Shown here: positions 1-8,399 of the stretch, piece after piece
Layout: each line of letters opens with the position of its first letter
Position numbering within the stretch: the stretch's first letter is position 1
NCBI RefSeq assembly: GCF_040096205.1
Contig: NZ_JBBMFD010000007.1
Location: 1 to 64,000 of the forward strand
DNA length: 64,000 nt
Direction of reading: 5' to 3'
Origin: Solibaculum_A intestinale
GTDB taxonomy: Bacteria > Bacillota > Clostridia > Oscillospirales > Acutalibacteraceae
Translations under genes and position numbers: made by a program
Notes under the pieces: generated by a model
Databases searched by the model: none
Told to the model about the DNA's origin: nothing
The model's input: only the letters and a program-made list of their open reading frames with translations

Positions 1-170
1 CCCCCCCCTTTTCTTATCTAGGCAGCCTCCGTTTTCAAAACGTTCACAAAGGAATACGGAAAAACGCCGGTATCTTTTAAGTAACTTTTAAGTAAAGGGC
101 GTATTCTGATTTCAAACAAAGGGAGGGTTCTTTGGGAATGCCCTTTTGGTTGAAAGGAAGGGAAATTTTG

Positions 171-899
171 ATGAACAGCTACCAAGACGTGTTTGCCCGC
201 TATGAAAAAAAATATCTGCTCGACGGGGCGGTTTACCAGCCCTTTGTCACACAGCTTGCGCACCATATAAAAGAGGACGACTACGGAAAAACCACCATCT
301 GCAACCTCTACTACGACACGCCCGACTACCGGCTCATCCGCGCCTCTCTGGAAAAACCGGTTTACAAAGAAAAGCTGCGGCTGCGCAGCTATGGAATCCC
401 CCAGCTGGACAGCCAGGTGTTCGTAGAGCTCAAAAAGAAATACAAAGGCGTCGTCTATAAGCGGCGCGTCGCCATGCCGCTGACCGAGGCCATGCGTTTT
501 CTGAAAAGGGAGCGCCGGAGTGGGCAGGCCTCCCAGATCGAACGGGAAATCAACTGGGCGCTGGGGTTTTATCCTGGCCTCTGCCCCGCCATGTATCTGT
601 CCTACGACCGGGTCGCCGCCTATGGGACCGAGGACCCCAACCTGCGCATCACCTTCGACAGCCGGATTCTCTGGCGGGAAAGCGATCTGGACTTGTGCTC
701 GGGCAGCTTTGGGCGTCCCCTTCTCGCCCCAGGGCAGCAACTGATGGAAATCAAAATCCCGGGCGCCATGCCCTTATGGCTTTCCCATCTGCTCGACGCG
801 TATGAAATCCGCCCTTTGTCCTTTTCTAAATACGGGCGCGGGTATCTGACGGCCTTGCACGACACACAAGAACAAAGAGGAGTGGTTTTTTGTGCTTAA
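171..899 (+). CDS. VTC domain-containing polyphosphate polymerase-like protein
   Basis: About 242 residues. The N-terminal motif RYEKKYLL and the basic pattern that follows (KEKLRLRSYG, VFVELKKKYKGVVYKRR) are typical of the VTC tunnel domain that makes polyphosphate from nucleoside triphosphate in eukaryotes; the exact product in bacteria is less certain. Earlier in-frame TTG (132) and ATG (138) codons exist, but the ATG at 171 has a GGAAGGG site 8 bases upstream and gives the usual family N-terminus. The gene overlaps the next by 8 bases. The same trio (VTC, DUF4956, surface lipoprotein) is known in gut Clostridia. Family call firm, product inferred. Confidence 0.88.
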   Translation: MNSYQDVFARYEKKYLLDGAVYQPFVTQLAHHIKEDDYGKTTICNLYYDTPDYRLIRASLEKPVYKEKLRLRSYGIPQLDSQVFVELKKKYKGVVYKRRVAMPLTEAMRFLKRERRSGQASQIEREINWALGFYPGLCPAMYLSYDRVAAYGTEDPNLRITFDSRILWRESDLDLCSGSFGRPLLAPGQQLMEIKIPGAMPLWLSHLLDAYEIRPLSFSKYGRGYLTALHDTQEQRGVVFCA

Positions 900-1581
900 C
901 GATCTGTTTTCCAGCGTCCTTTCCACCAGTACTGCCTCCAGCTTTTCGGTGGAAGGCTTTTTTATCTGCACGGCGGCGTCTCTGGTGCTGGGGGTGAGTA
1001 TCGCCGTCCTTTACATGTTTCGAAGCACCTACAGCAAAAGCTTTGTGGTCACTTTAGCCCTGCTTCCGGCCATAGTGCAGCTGGTCATCATGCTGGTAAA
1101 CGGCAACCTGGGCACCGGCGTGGCGGTAATGGGCGCCTTCAGTCTGGTGCGCTTTCGGTCGGTTCCGGGGTCTGCCAAAGAAATTGCCAGCATCTTTTTA
1201 GCCATGGCGGTGGGGCTTGCCACCGGAATGGGATATCTGGCAGCGGCGGCGGTGTTCGTAGTGATCCTCGGATGCGCCAATCTGGTTTTCTCCCTGACTT
1301 CCTTCGGAGACGCGGCTAAGGGAGCGAAGGAGCTTCGCATTACCATTCCGGAAAGCCTCGATTACAACGACGTATTCGACGATCTCTTCCAGCAGTATAC
1401 CGCTTCATGCAAGCTGACCGAAGTGCGCACCTGCAACATGGGGAGCCTTTTTAAACTGACCTACCAGATCGTGCTTCGGGACCCGAAGTCGGAAAAAGAG
1501 CTGATCGACGCGCTGCGCTGCCGCAACGGGAACCTGGAAATCTTCTGCGGGCATCCTGCCTTTGGAAAGGAGGAGCTTTGA
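892..1581 (+). CDS. DUF4956 domain-containing membrane protein
   Basis: A 229-residue protein starting at GTG, with AAAGAGGAG upstream inside the preceding gene. Hydrophobic stretches lie at about residues 22-45, 50-72 and 100-135, followed by a soluble C-terminal half of about 90 residues. The segment GAFSLVRFRSVPGSAKEIA is the characteristic loop of the DUF4956 family. Function is unknown. Overlap with the VTC gene before it and a one-base TGATG overlap with the lipoprotein after it indicate translational coupling, so I infer a membrane partner of the VTC enzyme. Confidence 0.87.
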   Translation: MLNDLFSSVLSTSTASSFSVEGFFICTAASLVLGVSIAVLYMFRSTYSKSFVVTLALLPAIVQLVIMLVNGNLGTGVAVMGAFSLVRFRSVPGSAKEIASIFLAMAVGLATGMGYLAAAAVFVVILGCANLVFSLTSFGDAAKGAKELRITIPESLDYNDVFDDLFQQYTASCKLTEVRTCNMGSLFKLTYQIVLRDPKSEKELIDALRCRNGNLEIFCGHPAFGKEEL

Positions 1582-3452
1582 TGAAAAGGTTGTTTTTGAT
1601 GCTATTTCTCGCCGCCCTCCTGCTTATGTTCTCCGGCTGCAGCCTTTCTGATTCTGCGCCAAGTCCCTCATCCTCCTCTAAGAGCGCGGCAAGTTCCACC
1701 CAGGCCGCCAACACGGCAACGTCTACCTCCGCCGAAGGGATCGACATCGAGTTTTCCTCCCGGGACCTGGACGTGGGCTATGAGGAAAACGCCGCCACGA
1801 AAATCGCCCTGGACGGAGCGGAGGTTTCTTTGTCCGGCGCGGGCGCCTCTTACGCGGACGGGGTGGTAACCATTTTTGCCGAAGGAACCTATTTGGTCAG
1901 CGGAACCCTGACCGACGGGCAGCTCGTGGTAGACGCAGCGGACACCGATAAAATCCAGCTTGTGCTGGGAGGCGCGTCCATCACCTGCAAAGACCATGCG
2001 GCCCTCTTTGTCAAACAGGCCGACAAGGTGTTCGTCACTCTGGCACAGGGAACCGAGAACTTTCTGCAAAGCGGCGCTGTCTATACGCTGGAGGAGGAAG
2101 ACAGCAATGTGGACGGGGTAGTGTTCAGCCGGGCGGACCTGACCTTTAACGGGAATGGGAAGCTGACCATCAACGCCGCTTACAAGCACGCAGTGGTGTC
2201 CAAGGACGACCTGGTGATCACCGGCGGTACCTATGAGATTACCGCAGCAAAGGGCGGCCTTTACGGCAAGGACTGCGTCAAAATCGCCGACGGCACCTTC
2301 CTTCTGGAAACCGGCACCGACGGCATCCAGGCAAGCAACGCCGAGGAAGAAGGCCGGGGTTATGTCTATATCGCGGGCGGCGGTTTTACCATCACCGCGG
2401 GCACCGACGCCATTCAGGCCGAAACGGTGCTGCGCATTGACGGGGGCGACTTTGCCCTGATTACCGGCGGCGGCAGCCAAAACGCCAGCATCGACTCCCA
2501 AGGCAACGCAAATGACACCTGGGGCCGATGGGGTCCGGGCGGAATGGGGGCCGCGGCTACTCCGTCCTCCGATTCTACCGACTCTTCCGACAGCGCCAAA
2601 GGGCTCAAAGCCGGGTCCGAACTTGTGATCTCCGGCGGCGGCTTCGACATAGATTCCTCCGACGACGCCCTGCACTGCAACGGCACCATGCATCTCCATA
2701 ACGGCACCTACCTGATTCAAACCGGAGACGACGGCGTTCACGCAGACGGCGCGCTTACCATCGACGGCGGCTTTATCACCATCGAGAAGAGCTACGAAGG
2801 CTTGGAGGGCCTGAGCGTTACCATAAGCGGCGGGGATATCCAGGTGACCGCCAGCGACGACGGCGTCAACGCGGCCGGCGGAAGCGACACCGCCATGCCC
2901 GGCCGGCCCGGACAAAGCGCCTTCAAAAGCGCCGCCGATTCCGATATGTTCATCCGCATCACCGGCGGCACCCTCACCGTCAACGCCTCCGGCGACGGTC
3001 TGGATTCCAACGGAAACCTTTACATGGAAGGAGGCACGGTCTACGTCAGCGGTTCTTCCAGCGACGGCAACAGCGCTCTCGACTACGACGGTTCGGCCCA
3101 AGTCACCGGCGGCACCATCATCGCGGCCGGGATGAGCGGAATGGCCCAGGGATTCTCGACTTCTTCGGCCCAGTGCTCCGTCCTGTACAGCTTCTCCTCC
3201 ACCCTCCCCGCCGGTACCGCCGTTACCCTGACGGACAGCCAGGGAAACACACTAGCGGCCTACTCGCCCGCTAAATCCTACCAGTGCGTTGCGATCAGCT
3301 GCCCGCAGATGATCCAGGGAGAAACCTATACCCTGTCGGCAGGCAACCAGTCTCAGTCCATCACCCTGTCGGCAATGGTGACCACCCAGGGGAACTCCGG
3401 CATGGGCGGCGGAGGTATGGGTGGCCAGCAGCCCGGCGTCGGACGCTGGTAA
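1581..3452 (+). CDS. carbohydrate-binding domain (Cthe_2159-like) lipoprotein
   Basis: About 623 residues. The N-terminus has a lipoprotein signal peptide ending FSGC (Cys near residue 20), so the protein should be anchored outside the membrane. A Ser/Ala-rich linker follows, then a long region of repeated GG-x-hydrophobic strands with short Asp/Asn turns (for example DGVHADGAL, SDDGVNAAG), as in the beta-helical Cthe_2159 family that binds acidic polysaccharide. The C-terminal tail is Gly/Met rich. The ATG at 1581, preceded by AAAGGAGGAG, is preferred over the TTG three bases earlier. It is coupled to the VTC and DUF4956 genes. Confidence 0.85.
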   Translation: MKRLFLMLFLAALLLMFSGCSLSDSAPSPSSSSKSAASSTQAANTATSTSAEGIDIEFSSRDLDVGYEENAATKIALDGAEVSLSGAGASYADGVVTIFAEGTYLVSGTLTDGQLVVDAADTDKIQLVLGGASITCKDHAALFVKQADKVFVTLAQGTENFLQSGAVYTLEEEDSNVDGVVFSRADLTFNGNGKLTINAAYKHAVVSKDDLVITGGTYEITAAKGGLYGKDCVKIADGTFLLETGTDGIQASNAEEEGRGYVYIAGGGFTITAGTDAIQAETVLRIDGGDFALITGGGSQNASIDSQGNANDTWGRWGPGGMGAAATPSSDSTDSSDSAKGLKAGSELVISGGGFDIDSSDDALHCNGTMHLHNGTYLIQTGDDGVHADGALTIDGGFITIEKSYEGLEGLSVTISGGDIQVTASDDGVNAAGGSDTAMPGRPGQSAFKSAADSDMFIRITGGTLTVNASGDGLDSNGNLYMEGGTVYVSGSSSDGNSALDYDGSAQVTGGTIIAAGMSGMAQGFSTSSAQCSVLYSFSSTLPAGTAVTLTDSQGNTLAAYSPAKSYQCVAISCPQMIQGETYTLSAGNQSQSITLSAMVTTQGNSGMGGGGMGGQQPGVGRW

Positions 3453-3504
3453 CCGCTTCCTTTCTAAAAAGGATCGGACATTCATATGTCCCCCCTTTCG
3501 ATGG

Positions 3505-3549
3505 GCAAAGGCGGCATAGACCCTAAGATTCTCTGCCGCCTTTGCTTTT
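3505..3549 (+). terminator. Rho-independent terminator of the VTC operon
   Basis: A perfect 12-bp stem (GCAAAGGCGGCA at 3505-3516 with its complement at 3534-3545) is followed by TTTTG. It lies about 50 bases after the lipoprotein stop codon. The rest of 3453-3868 holds a second terminator and no convincing gene. Confidence 0.8.
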
Positions 3550-3748
3550 GCAGCAAAAAGAAAAAAGTGTCTTTTCCGCTTCGGCTTCCTATAGCGGGAT
3601 GCCGTCCAGCGAATTACGCAATACGGACTTTTTCCTCTCTGGCCTTGGAAGCAAACTGGTTCGGATTGCTTTTACCGGGAGCTTCCCGTACGGCATGTAC
3701 GCGTATGAAGCGGATCTTTTCAGATACAGAAAAAACGCAAAAACAAAG

Positions 3749-3790
3749 CCTGGGATTCTGATTTTTCAGAATCCCGGGCCGTTTTTGCCG
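3749..3790 (-). terminator. terminator of the PL11 lyase gene, possibly bidirectional
   Basis: GGGATTCTGA and its complement flank a TTTTT loop. T-rich tracts follow on both strands (GTTTTTGCGTTTTTT on the minus strand, GTTTTT on the plus strand). It lies 80 bases beyond the lyase stop and separates it from the convergent VTC operon. Confidence 0.7.
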
Positions 3791-3868
3791 GTTACAGGGA
3801 AAGCCCGTCCATTGTGGGGCAAACATCAGCCAGCAGGGAAGTCAATTGCTCGCATCCGGCTGTGCGGG

Positions 3869-6800
3869 TCAGCGTGCGATGGTAAGGGAAACGTCATAGC
3901 CGTCGCTCCACGCGCCTCCGGGCAGCTTCGCACGGATGGACAGGGTCCGCTTACCGGGCGTGCCCAGCGGTACGCTGATGGTCCAGACCTTCTGATTGCC
4001 TTGCTCGACCACAGTGTTAACCGTGGTAAGACCGGCGCCGGATTCGTTGAAGAAGGCCAGACGTTCCACATCGCCTTCAGTCACGACTTCATAGGTAATC
4101 GGTGTGTTTACCTTCGCAACGTCAAACTTCGGCGTAACCTTGACAAACCGGAACGAATCGGGATCGCCGGAGATGGTCTTTTCCACTTTCACGTTCAGCT
4201 GCTTGGAAGACATCACAAAGCTGCCGTCCGCAAGGGTGGTTCCGATGGAGAGGGTACGCTCGCCGGCAGTGCCCAGAGAAGTGGTCAGAGTCCAGGTGCG
4301 AAGTCCGTTTGCCTCGACCATGCTTCTGTTCGTGCTGACCAGGCCGTTGCCCGCCTCGTTATACAGGTCAATCCAATCCACCGTCAGATCGGTCACGATG
4401 GTAGCGGTGAAAGGTTCGTCGGGCGAAACGGGATTGGGCGTTGCAGAGGCTTCCGCCACCGCACTGTATTCCACCGTGTAGGTATTGGGTTTCACAAGCT
4501 CCATATTGAGGATCTGATCCCGGACGTCTTCGCCCAGATAGAAGCTCAGGTGATTAGGCTGGTTGTAAGCGCCCATCTGGCCGGCGCACTGCATACGGTA
4601 GGCGCTGTCGTGCATTAGGGTATAAATCATGTAGTCGGTGGGAGTGGTGGTGGAGTAGATGCGGATGGCGGTATTGTCGGAGGTTCTCATAATGATTTCC
4701 TCACGCCAGTCACCCAGCACGTCCGCCGTCAGGCCGGGAACGCCCTTGGAGCCGTTGCCGTGGGTGGTTCCGGTCATACTCAGCAGGGTGGTGTTGCCGG
4801 TAATGGCGGGCTTACCGTCCACTTCGCCGACAACCGGCTTGGTCACGTTGGTCTTATCGAGATTTTCGGTGAGCAGGTCGCCGTCCCAATAGACGGTAAA
4901 GTTCGTGGGCATGCCGCCCTGGGATTCATACGCCACCGAGCCGTCAACGGCGGAATAGACCGGATAGCCGGAGGCCCAATACTCAAAGCCCGGGTTCGGG
5001 TCGATGTTGGCGATGACGCCGCGGCCCACGTCGCCGGTGTTGGTATCGTTACCGGAGAGGCACTCGCCGGTAGCCGCATCCAGGAAGGAAACGGAGTTGG
5101 TGCGGTCCTGCAGCTCTTCGTGGGGCATCATCAGCTGGAGGCCGTCCACGCCGGGCAGGAAGGCGCCCACGTGCAGGGCGTCGCCGTGGGCCAGATTCGG
5201 GCGGCCGAAGAGACCGTCAGCAGACCAAAGAACCGTACCGTCCTGGTCGAGGCAATAGGCGCCGCCGATGAACTCGTCAAAACCGTCGTTGTCCACGTCG
5301 GCAACCGTGGTGGAGTGCGCGCCGCGGCATTCATAGAAATTGTTGCCGTCCTTGGGTTTCCATGTCTGCGCTTCCTCGTCATAGTACCAGGTGTCATGGG
5401 CCCAGTCGAGACGGATCTTATTGTTCTCATCGAGAGAATAGGCCGCCACAGTGGTGCGCTCGTAATAGCCTCTGCACATCAAAGCCGCGTTGTGGCCGGT
5501 GGCGGCGCCGTCCGCATCCTGAATGAAGGCGGAGGTGGCCTTATAGCGGTCGGAACGGTTGTAGTCCAAGTCGCCCCAGAAACCGGCGTTGACCGTCTGG
5601 GCGTAATAGTCCACCGTGTCGATGGGAGCGCCGGTAGCGCCGTCGAACATGGTGAAGAAGATGGTGGCGTCTTCGCTGATATGACCGACGCGGTTGGCGG
5701 AATTGTTCTTTTCGGAATTGGTACGGATGACGTAATCCGCCGTCGGGTCACCGATTACCGCGAGAGGGCAATCCATATCAATGGTGTTGGTGGCGCGGTC
5801 GGGCGCGTAAACAGTGGTGCCGTCCGCCGTTAAGAGCGCGACCTCCGCCTTGCCGTCACCGTTGTAATCCTGAACGGTCAGCTGGTTATAGTGCTCGCCG
5901 GAGGTCATGTTATAACCGATGTTGATGCGCCACAGGATGGTGCCGTCGGTATCGTAAGCGTCGAAAATGGTCGGGCCGGTCAGGCGGCCGTTGGAGCCGG
6001 AGTCCACGCCGTTGCTGGGATACCAGCGCACGATGTACTCATACTGGCCGTCGCCGTCCAGGTCGGCGGTCATGATGTCGTTGGCATTGTAAGAGATGTT
6101 TTGTTTGCCAGACACATCCGTGGTGTTGGCCGGCTTCTGGATCGGAATGCTTAAGAAGTTCTCACTCGAAGCGGTAACCGCCTCGCTCCATTCGCTCTCG
6201 TTGGGCTTGATGGTCTGCACCACATATTCGTCGCCGGGTTTCCCGAGCGGATCGAGCAGATTGGTTTTGGTGGTGATGGGAGTTTCGTTTATCTTGCTTC
6301 CATTGCGGTAGACGTTAAAAGCGATGTCGGCCTGGTACTCGGAAGCGAGCAGACGCCAGCTGACGAAAATGCCGTCATCCGCCTGCAGCGCCACCACGCC
6401 CCGGTCTAGGTTCTCCACCAAGCGGGAAACCTCCAGGCGGTTCTCCACCGTCTCGCGGACGTACACCCACATGTGAGCGGTCAGATCGCGGCTTAAGGTC
6501 ACACCTTGAGCCGTGCCCAGGGTAGCGGTGGCCAGGTACATGCCGGACACGGCATTGTTATAATCCGGGCAGGACCAGGACGTGACTGGTACGGAAACGG
6601 TGTTGCCGTTGGCAAGCTTCACATCCACGACGCTTGGCAGCTTCACATCCGCCAAAGTCGGGGCGGCGCCCACATAGACGGTGGTGAAGTCGTACTCAGC
6701 AGGAGTGGAAACCGCCGTATCCTCGGTCGACGCGGTCTTATAGACAGCCATGTTGTCGATCAGCATGCTGTCGAGAATCATGCAGTCGCCGCCGGGGCGG

Positions 6801-7495
6801 ATCATACGCAGGTCGATGTGACCCAGGTTCCCCAGCTGGTTGGAAACCGACAGGTCGATGCCGGAAACGGTGGTAACCGCCTCGGGATTGGCCTTGTCGT
6901 AAATCACCAGGTTGACCTCGTCCTTGGCAAAGTCCACCTCGATGGACACATGATACCACGCCCAGATATCACTGAACGGGAGCATCTTACGGTAGGAACC
7001 GTTGGAGGTTCCGCCCTCGCCCACGGTATAGCTCAGGTAACCGTCGTGCAGGACGTTGTTGTTGATGGAGAAAATAACGTTGCGGTCCTCGTCGATCAGG
7101 GACACCTGCGCAAGATGCACAAGGCCCTCTCTCTTGACATAGTCGGTCTCGCCGGGCCGCCAGTCAAATTCCACCTTGACCTGCTCGCCGTAGATGGGAG
7201 TGTCAAACCGTTTTTCCACATTGTACATGCCGCCGTTTCGAGTGCTGCGGCTGCGGTTGATGGCCCATTCCAAAGCCTTGTTCGCATCGGTCTGGTCCAC
7301 GACGGTGACCGGAGCGACATTTTGGTCGGTCGATACAAAACCCCAGGTATCGCCGTTTTCAAAGTCGGTAAAGTCCACCAGTTGATACGGGTAGGACGCT
7401 GCCGGCTCTGCCGCCGCGGTAAAGCCCATCGTTGTGCTTCCTGCGGCAAGCATGGCAGCCGCCATCGCAACTGCCATTGCTTTTTTCATTCTCAT
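3869..7495 (-). CDS. secreted rhamnogalacturonan lyase, PL11 family
   Basis: About 1208 residues. A signal peptide (basic MRMKK, hydrophobic core, Ala-rich cleavage zone near residue 35) predicts export. Order: a jelly-roll-like N-terminal domain (about 40-260), a short Ig-like module (about 265-345), the PL11 core from about residue 350 to 960 starting with ENLDRGVVAL and GIFVSWRLL, then two tandem beta-sandwich repeats of about 95 residues at the C-terminus. PL11 enzymes cleave the rhamnogalacturonan I backbone of pectin by beta-elimination. An ATG lies 18 bases upstream, but the ATG at 7495 has AAGGGAG 8 bases before it. No wall-sorting signal is visible. Confidence 0.9.
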   Translation of the reverse strand: MRMKKAMAVAMAAAMLAAGSTTMGFTAAAEPAASYPYQLVDFTDFENGDTWGFVSTDQNVAPVTVVDQTDANKALEWAINRSRSTRNGGMYNVEKRFDTPIYGEQVKVEFDWRPGETDYVKREGLVHLAQVSLIDEDRNVIFSINNNVLHDGYLSYTVGEGGTSNGSYRKMLPFSDIWAWYHVSIEVDFAKDEVNLVIYDKANPEAVTTVSGIDLSVSNQLGNLGHIDLRMIRPGGDCMILDSMLIDNMAVYKTASTEDTAVSTPAEYDFTTVYVGAAPTLADVKLPSVVDVKLANGNTVSVPVTSWSCPDYNNAVSGMYLATATLGTAQGVTLSRDLTAHMWVYVRETVENRLEVSRLVENLDRGVVALQADDGIFVSWRLLASEYQADIAFNVYRNGSKINETPITTKTNLLDPLGKPGDEYVVQTIKPNESEWSEAVTASSENFLSIPIQKPANTTDVSGKQNISYNANDIMTADLDGDGQYEYIVRWYPSNGVDSGSNGRLTGPTIFDAYDTDGTILWRINIGYNMTSGEHYNQLTVQDYNGDGKAEVALLTADGTTVYAPDRATNTIDMDCPLAVIGDPTADYVIRTNSEKNNSANRVGHISEDATIFFTMFDGATGAPIDTVDYYAQTVNAGFWGDLDYNRSDRYKATSAFIQDADGAATGHNAALMCRGYYERTTVAAYSLDENNKIRLDWAHDTWYYDEEAQTWKPKDGNNFYECRGAHSTTVADVDNDGFDEFIGGAYCLDQDGTVLWSADGLFGRPNLAHGDALHVGAFLPGVDGLQLMMPHEELQDRTNSVSFLDAATGECLSGNDTNTGDVGRGVIANIDPNPGFEYWASGYPVYSAVDGSVAYESQGGMPTNFTVYWDGDLLTENLDKTNVTKPVVGEVDGKPAITGNTTLLSMTGTTHGNGSKGVPGLTADVLGDWREEIIMRTSDNTAIRIYSTTTPTDYMIYTLMHDSAYRMQCAGQMGAYNQPNHLSFYLGEDVRDQILNMELVKPNTYTVEYSAVAEASATPNPVSPDEPFTATIVTDLTVDWIDLYNEAGNGLVSTNRSMVEANGLRTWTLTTSLGTAGERTLSIGTTLADGSFVMSSKQLNVKVEKTISGDPDSFRFVKVTPKFDVAKVNTPITYEVVTEGDVERLAFFNESGAGLTTVNTVVEQGNQKVWTISVPLGTPGKRTLSIRAKLPGGAWSDGYDVSLTIAR

Positions 7496-7543
7496 TCTAA
7501 CATCTCCCTTCATTTTTGGTATCCAACAAGTGGATACGAGTTA

Positions 7544-7572
7544 ATTATATATACAAAAATTATAAGATGCAA
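7544..7572 (-). promoter_or_regulatory. candidate promoter for the PL11 lyase
   Basis: On the minus strand TATAAT (7544-7549) lies 17 bases downstream of TTGCAT (7567-7572). The -10 is perfect, the -35 weak, which would suit a gene needing an activator. The surrounding 7540-7830 is very AT-rich. Confidence 0.4.
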
Positions 7573-7639
7573 GAAAAAATTAACAAAAATTATTCATAAT
7601 AATAAAAAAATTTATCAATTATATGTAAGTACAACTTTA

Positions 7640-8320
7640 TGCTATGGTCCGTTTTCCGCTTATCTTTTATCTTGTATTTCCGGCTATTCGCTTTTTCTAC
7701 TACAATAACAGCCTAAAATCTTTCCTTTTTTATGATTTTCATGTCTATTTTTTCTTGACCCAAAATTCATGATTTATCCATATTTATGCATCTTATTTAC
7801 ACATTCATTGCATTGCTTTTCGTGCTTCTTGTTCGTTTCTCGGCAAATAGCGTCCAATTGGTATCTTTCGCCCAATCAGGCTGTCCCAATTTGGATCCGT
7901 CAAATTCCGTCCTTCATTCTGCTAAAAACCGTTCCAGCGTCTCTTTGCAGGCTCTATAAGAGCCTAACTTCCGTGTAGGAAGCAGCCCTGCTCTGATTTA
8001 GGGAATACATGCGGACTTGGTTTATACGGAATAGGCTGCGACATCTTTTTGACGGTATACAGAATTATGCTTCCGGATAATTTAAATAAAATGCCTCCGC
8101 TTCATGATTCAACCCCCGTATGGTTGTTTTTCATGAAATGGACTCTTCCTTTTTATATGGCAAGGCTAGCGTTTTCCTCGCAGACGTCCGCCATCTTCAA
8201 CAGCAAAGGCTTTCCGGCGCTTCAGGACGAGAGTATCCCGCAAAAAGCAGGGACTAGACGCGGGAAGTATCCGTAAACAGCGAGGATGCCGATGCTGGCA
8301 AGCGATAGGCTTGGTATATA
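7640..8320. other. gene-free interval between PL11 lyase and GH18 gene
   Basis: No reading frame here has a convincing start site or family resemblance. Two small adjacent hairpins are visible: AGGCTC/GAGCCT around 7948-7964 and CTTCC/GGAAG around 7967-7981. I could not match the interval to a known riboswitch. Confidence 0.4.
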
Positions 8321-8321
8321 G

Positions 8322-8366
8322 AAAAAGCATGGGGAACGGCGGTTTTGCTGTTCCCCATGCTTTTTT
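8322..8366 (-). terminator. terminator of the GH18/LysM gene, bidirectional
   Basis: A long stem (AAAAAGCATGGGGAAC with its complement, small GC extension and a short loop) ends in T tracts on both strands. It lies 34 bases past the GH18 stop codon. Confidence 0.85.
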
Positions 8367-8399
8367 AAAAGAGCGCCGGCGATTCTCAGACAAAGAGGA

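Noticed and set aside
1668..3101. 477-codon open frame on the minus strand
   Set aside because: Shadow of the repetitive lipoprotein gene.
6506..7708. 400-codon plus-strand frame opposite the PL11 gene
   Set aside because: Mirror of coding DNA; no start site or family likeness.
7769..7978. 69-codon hydrophobic plus-strand frame in the gap after the PL11 promoter
   Set aside because: AT-rich chance frame without a ribosome site.
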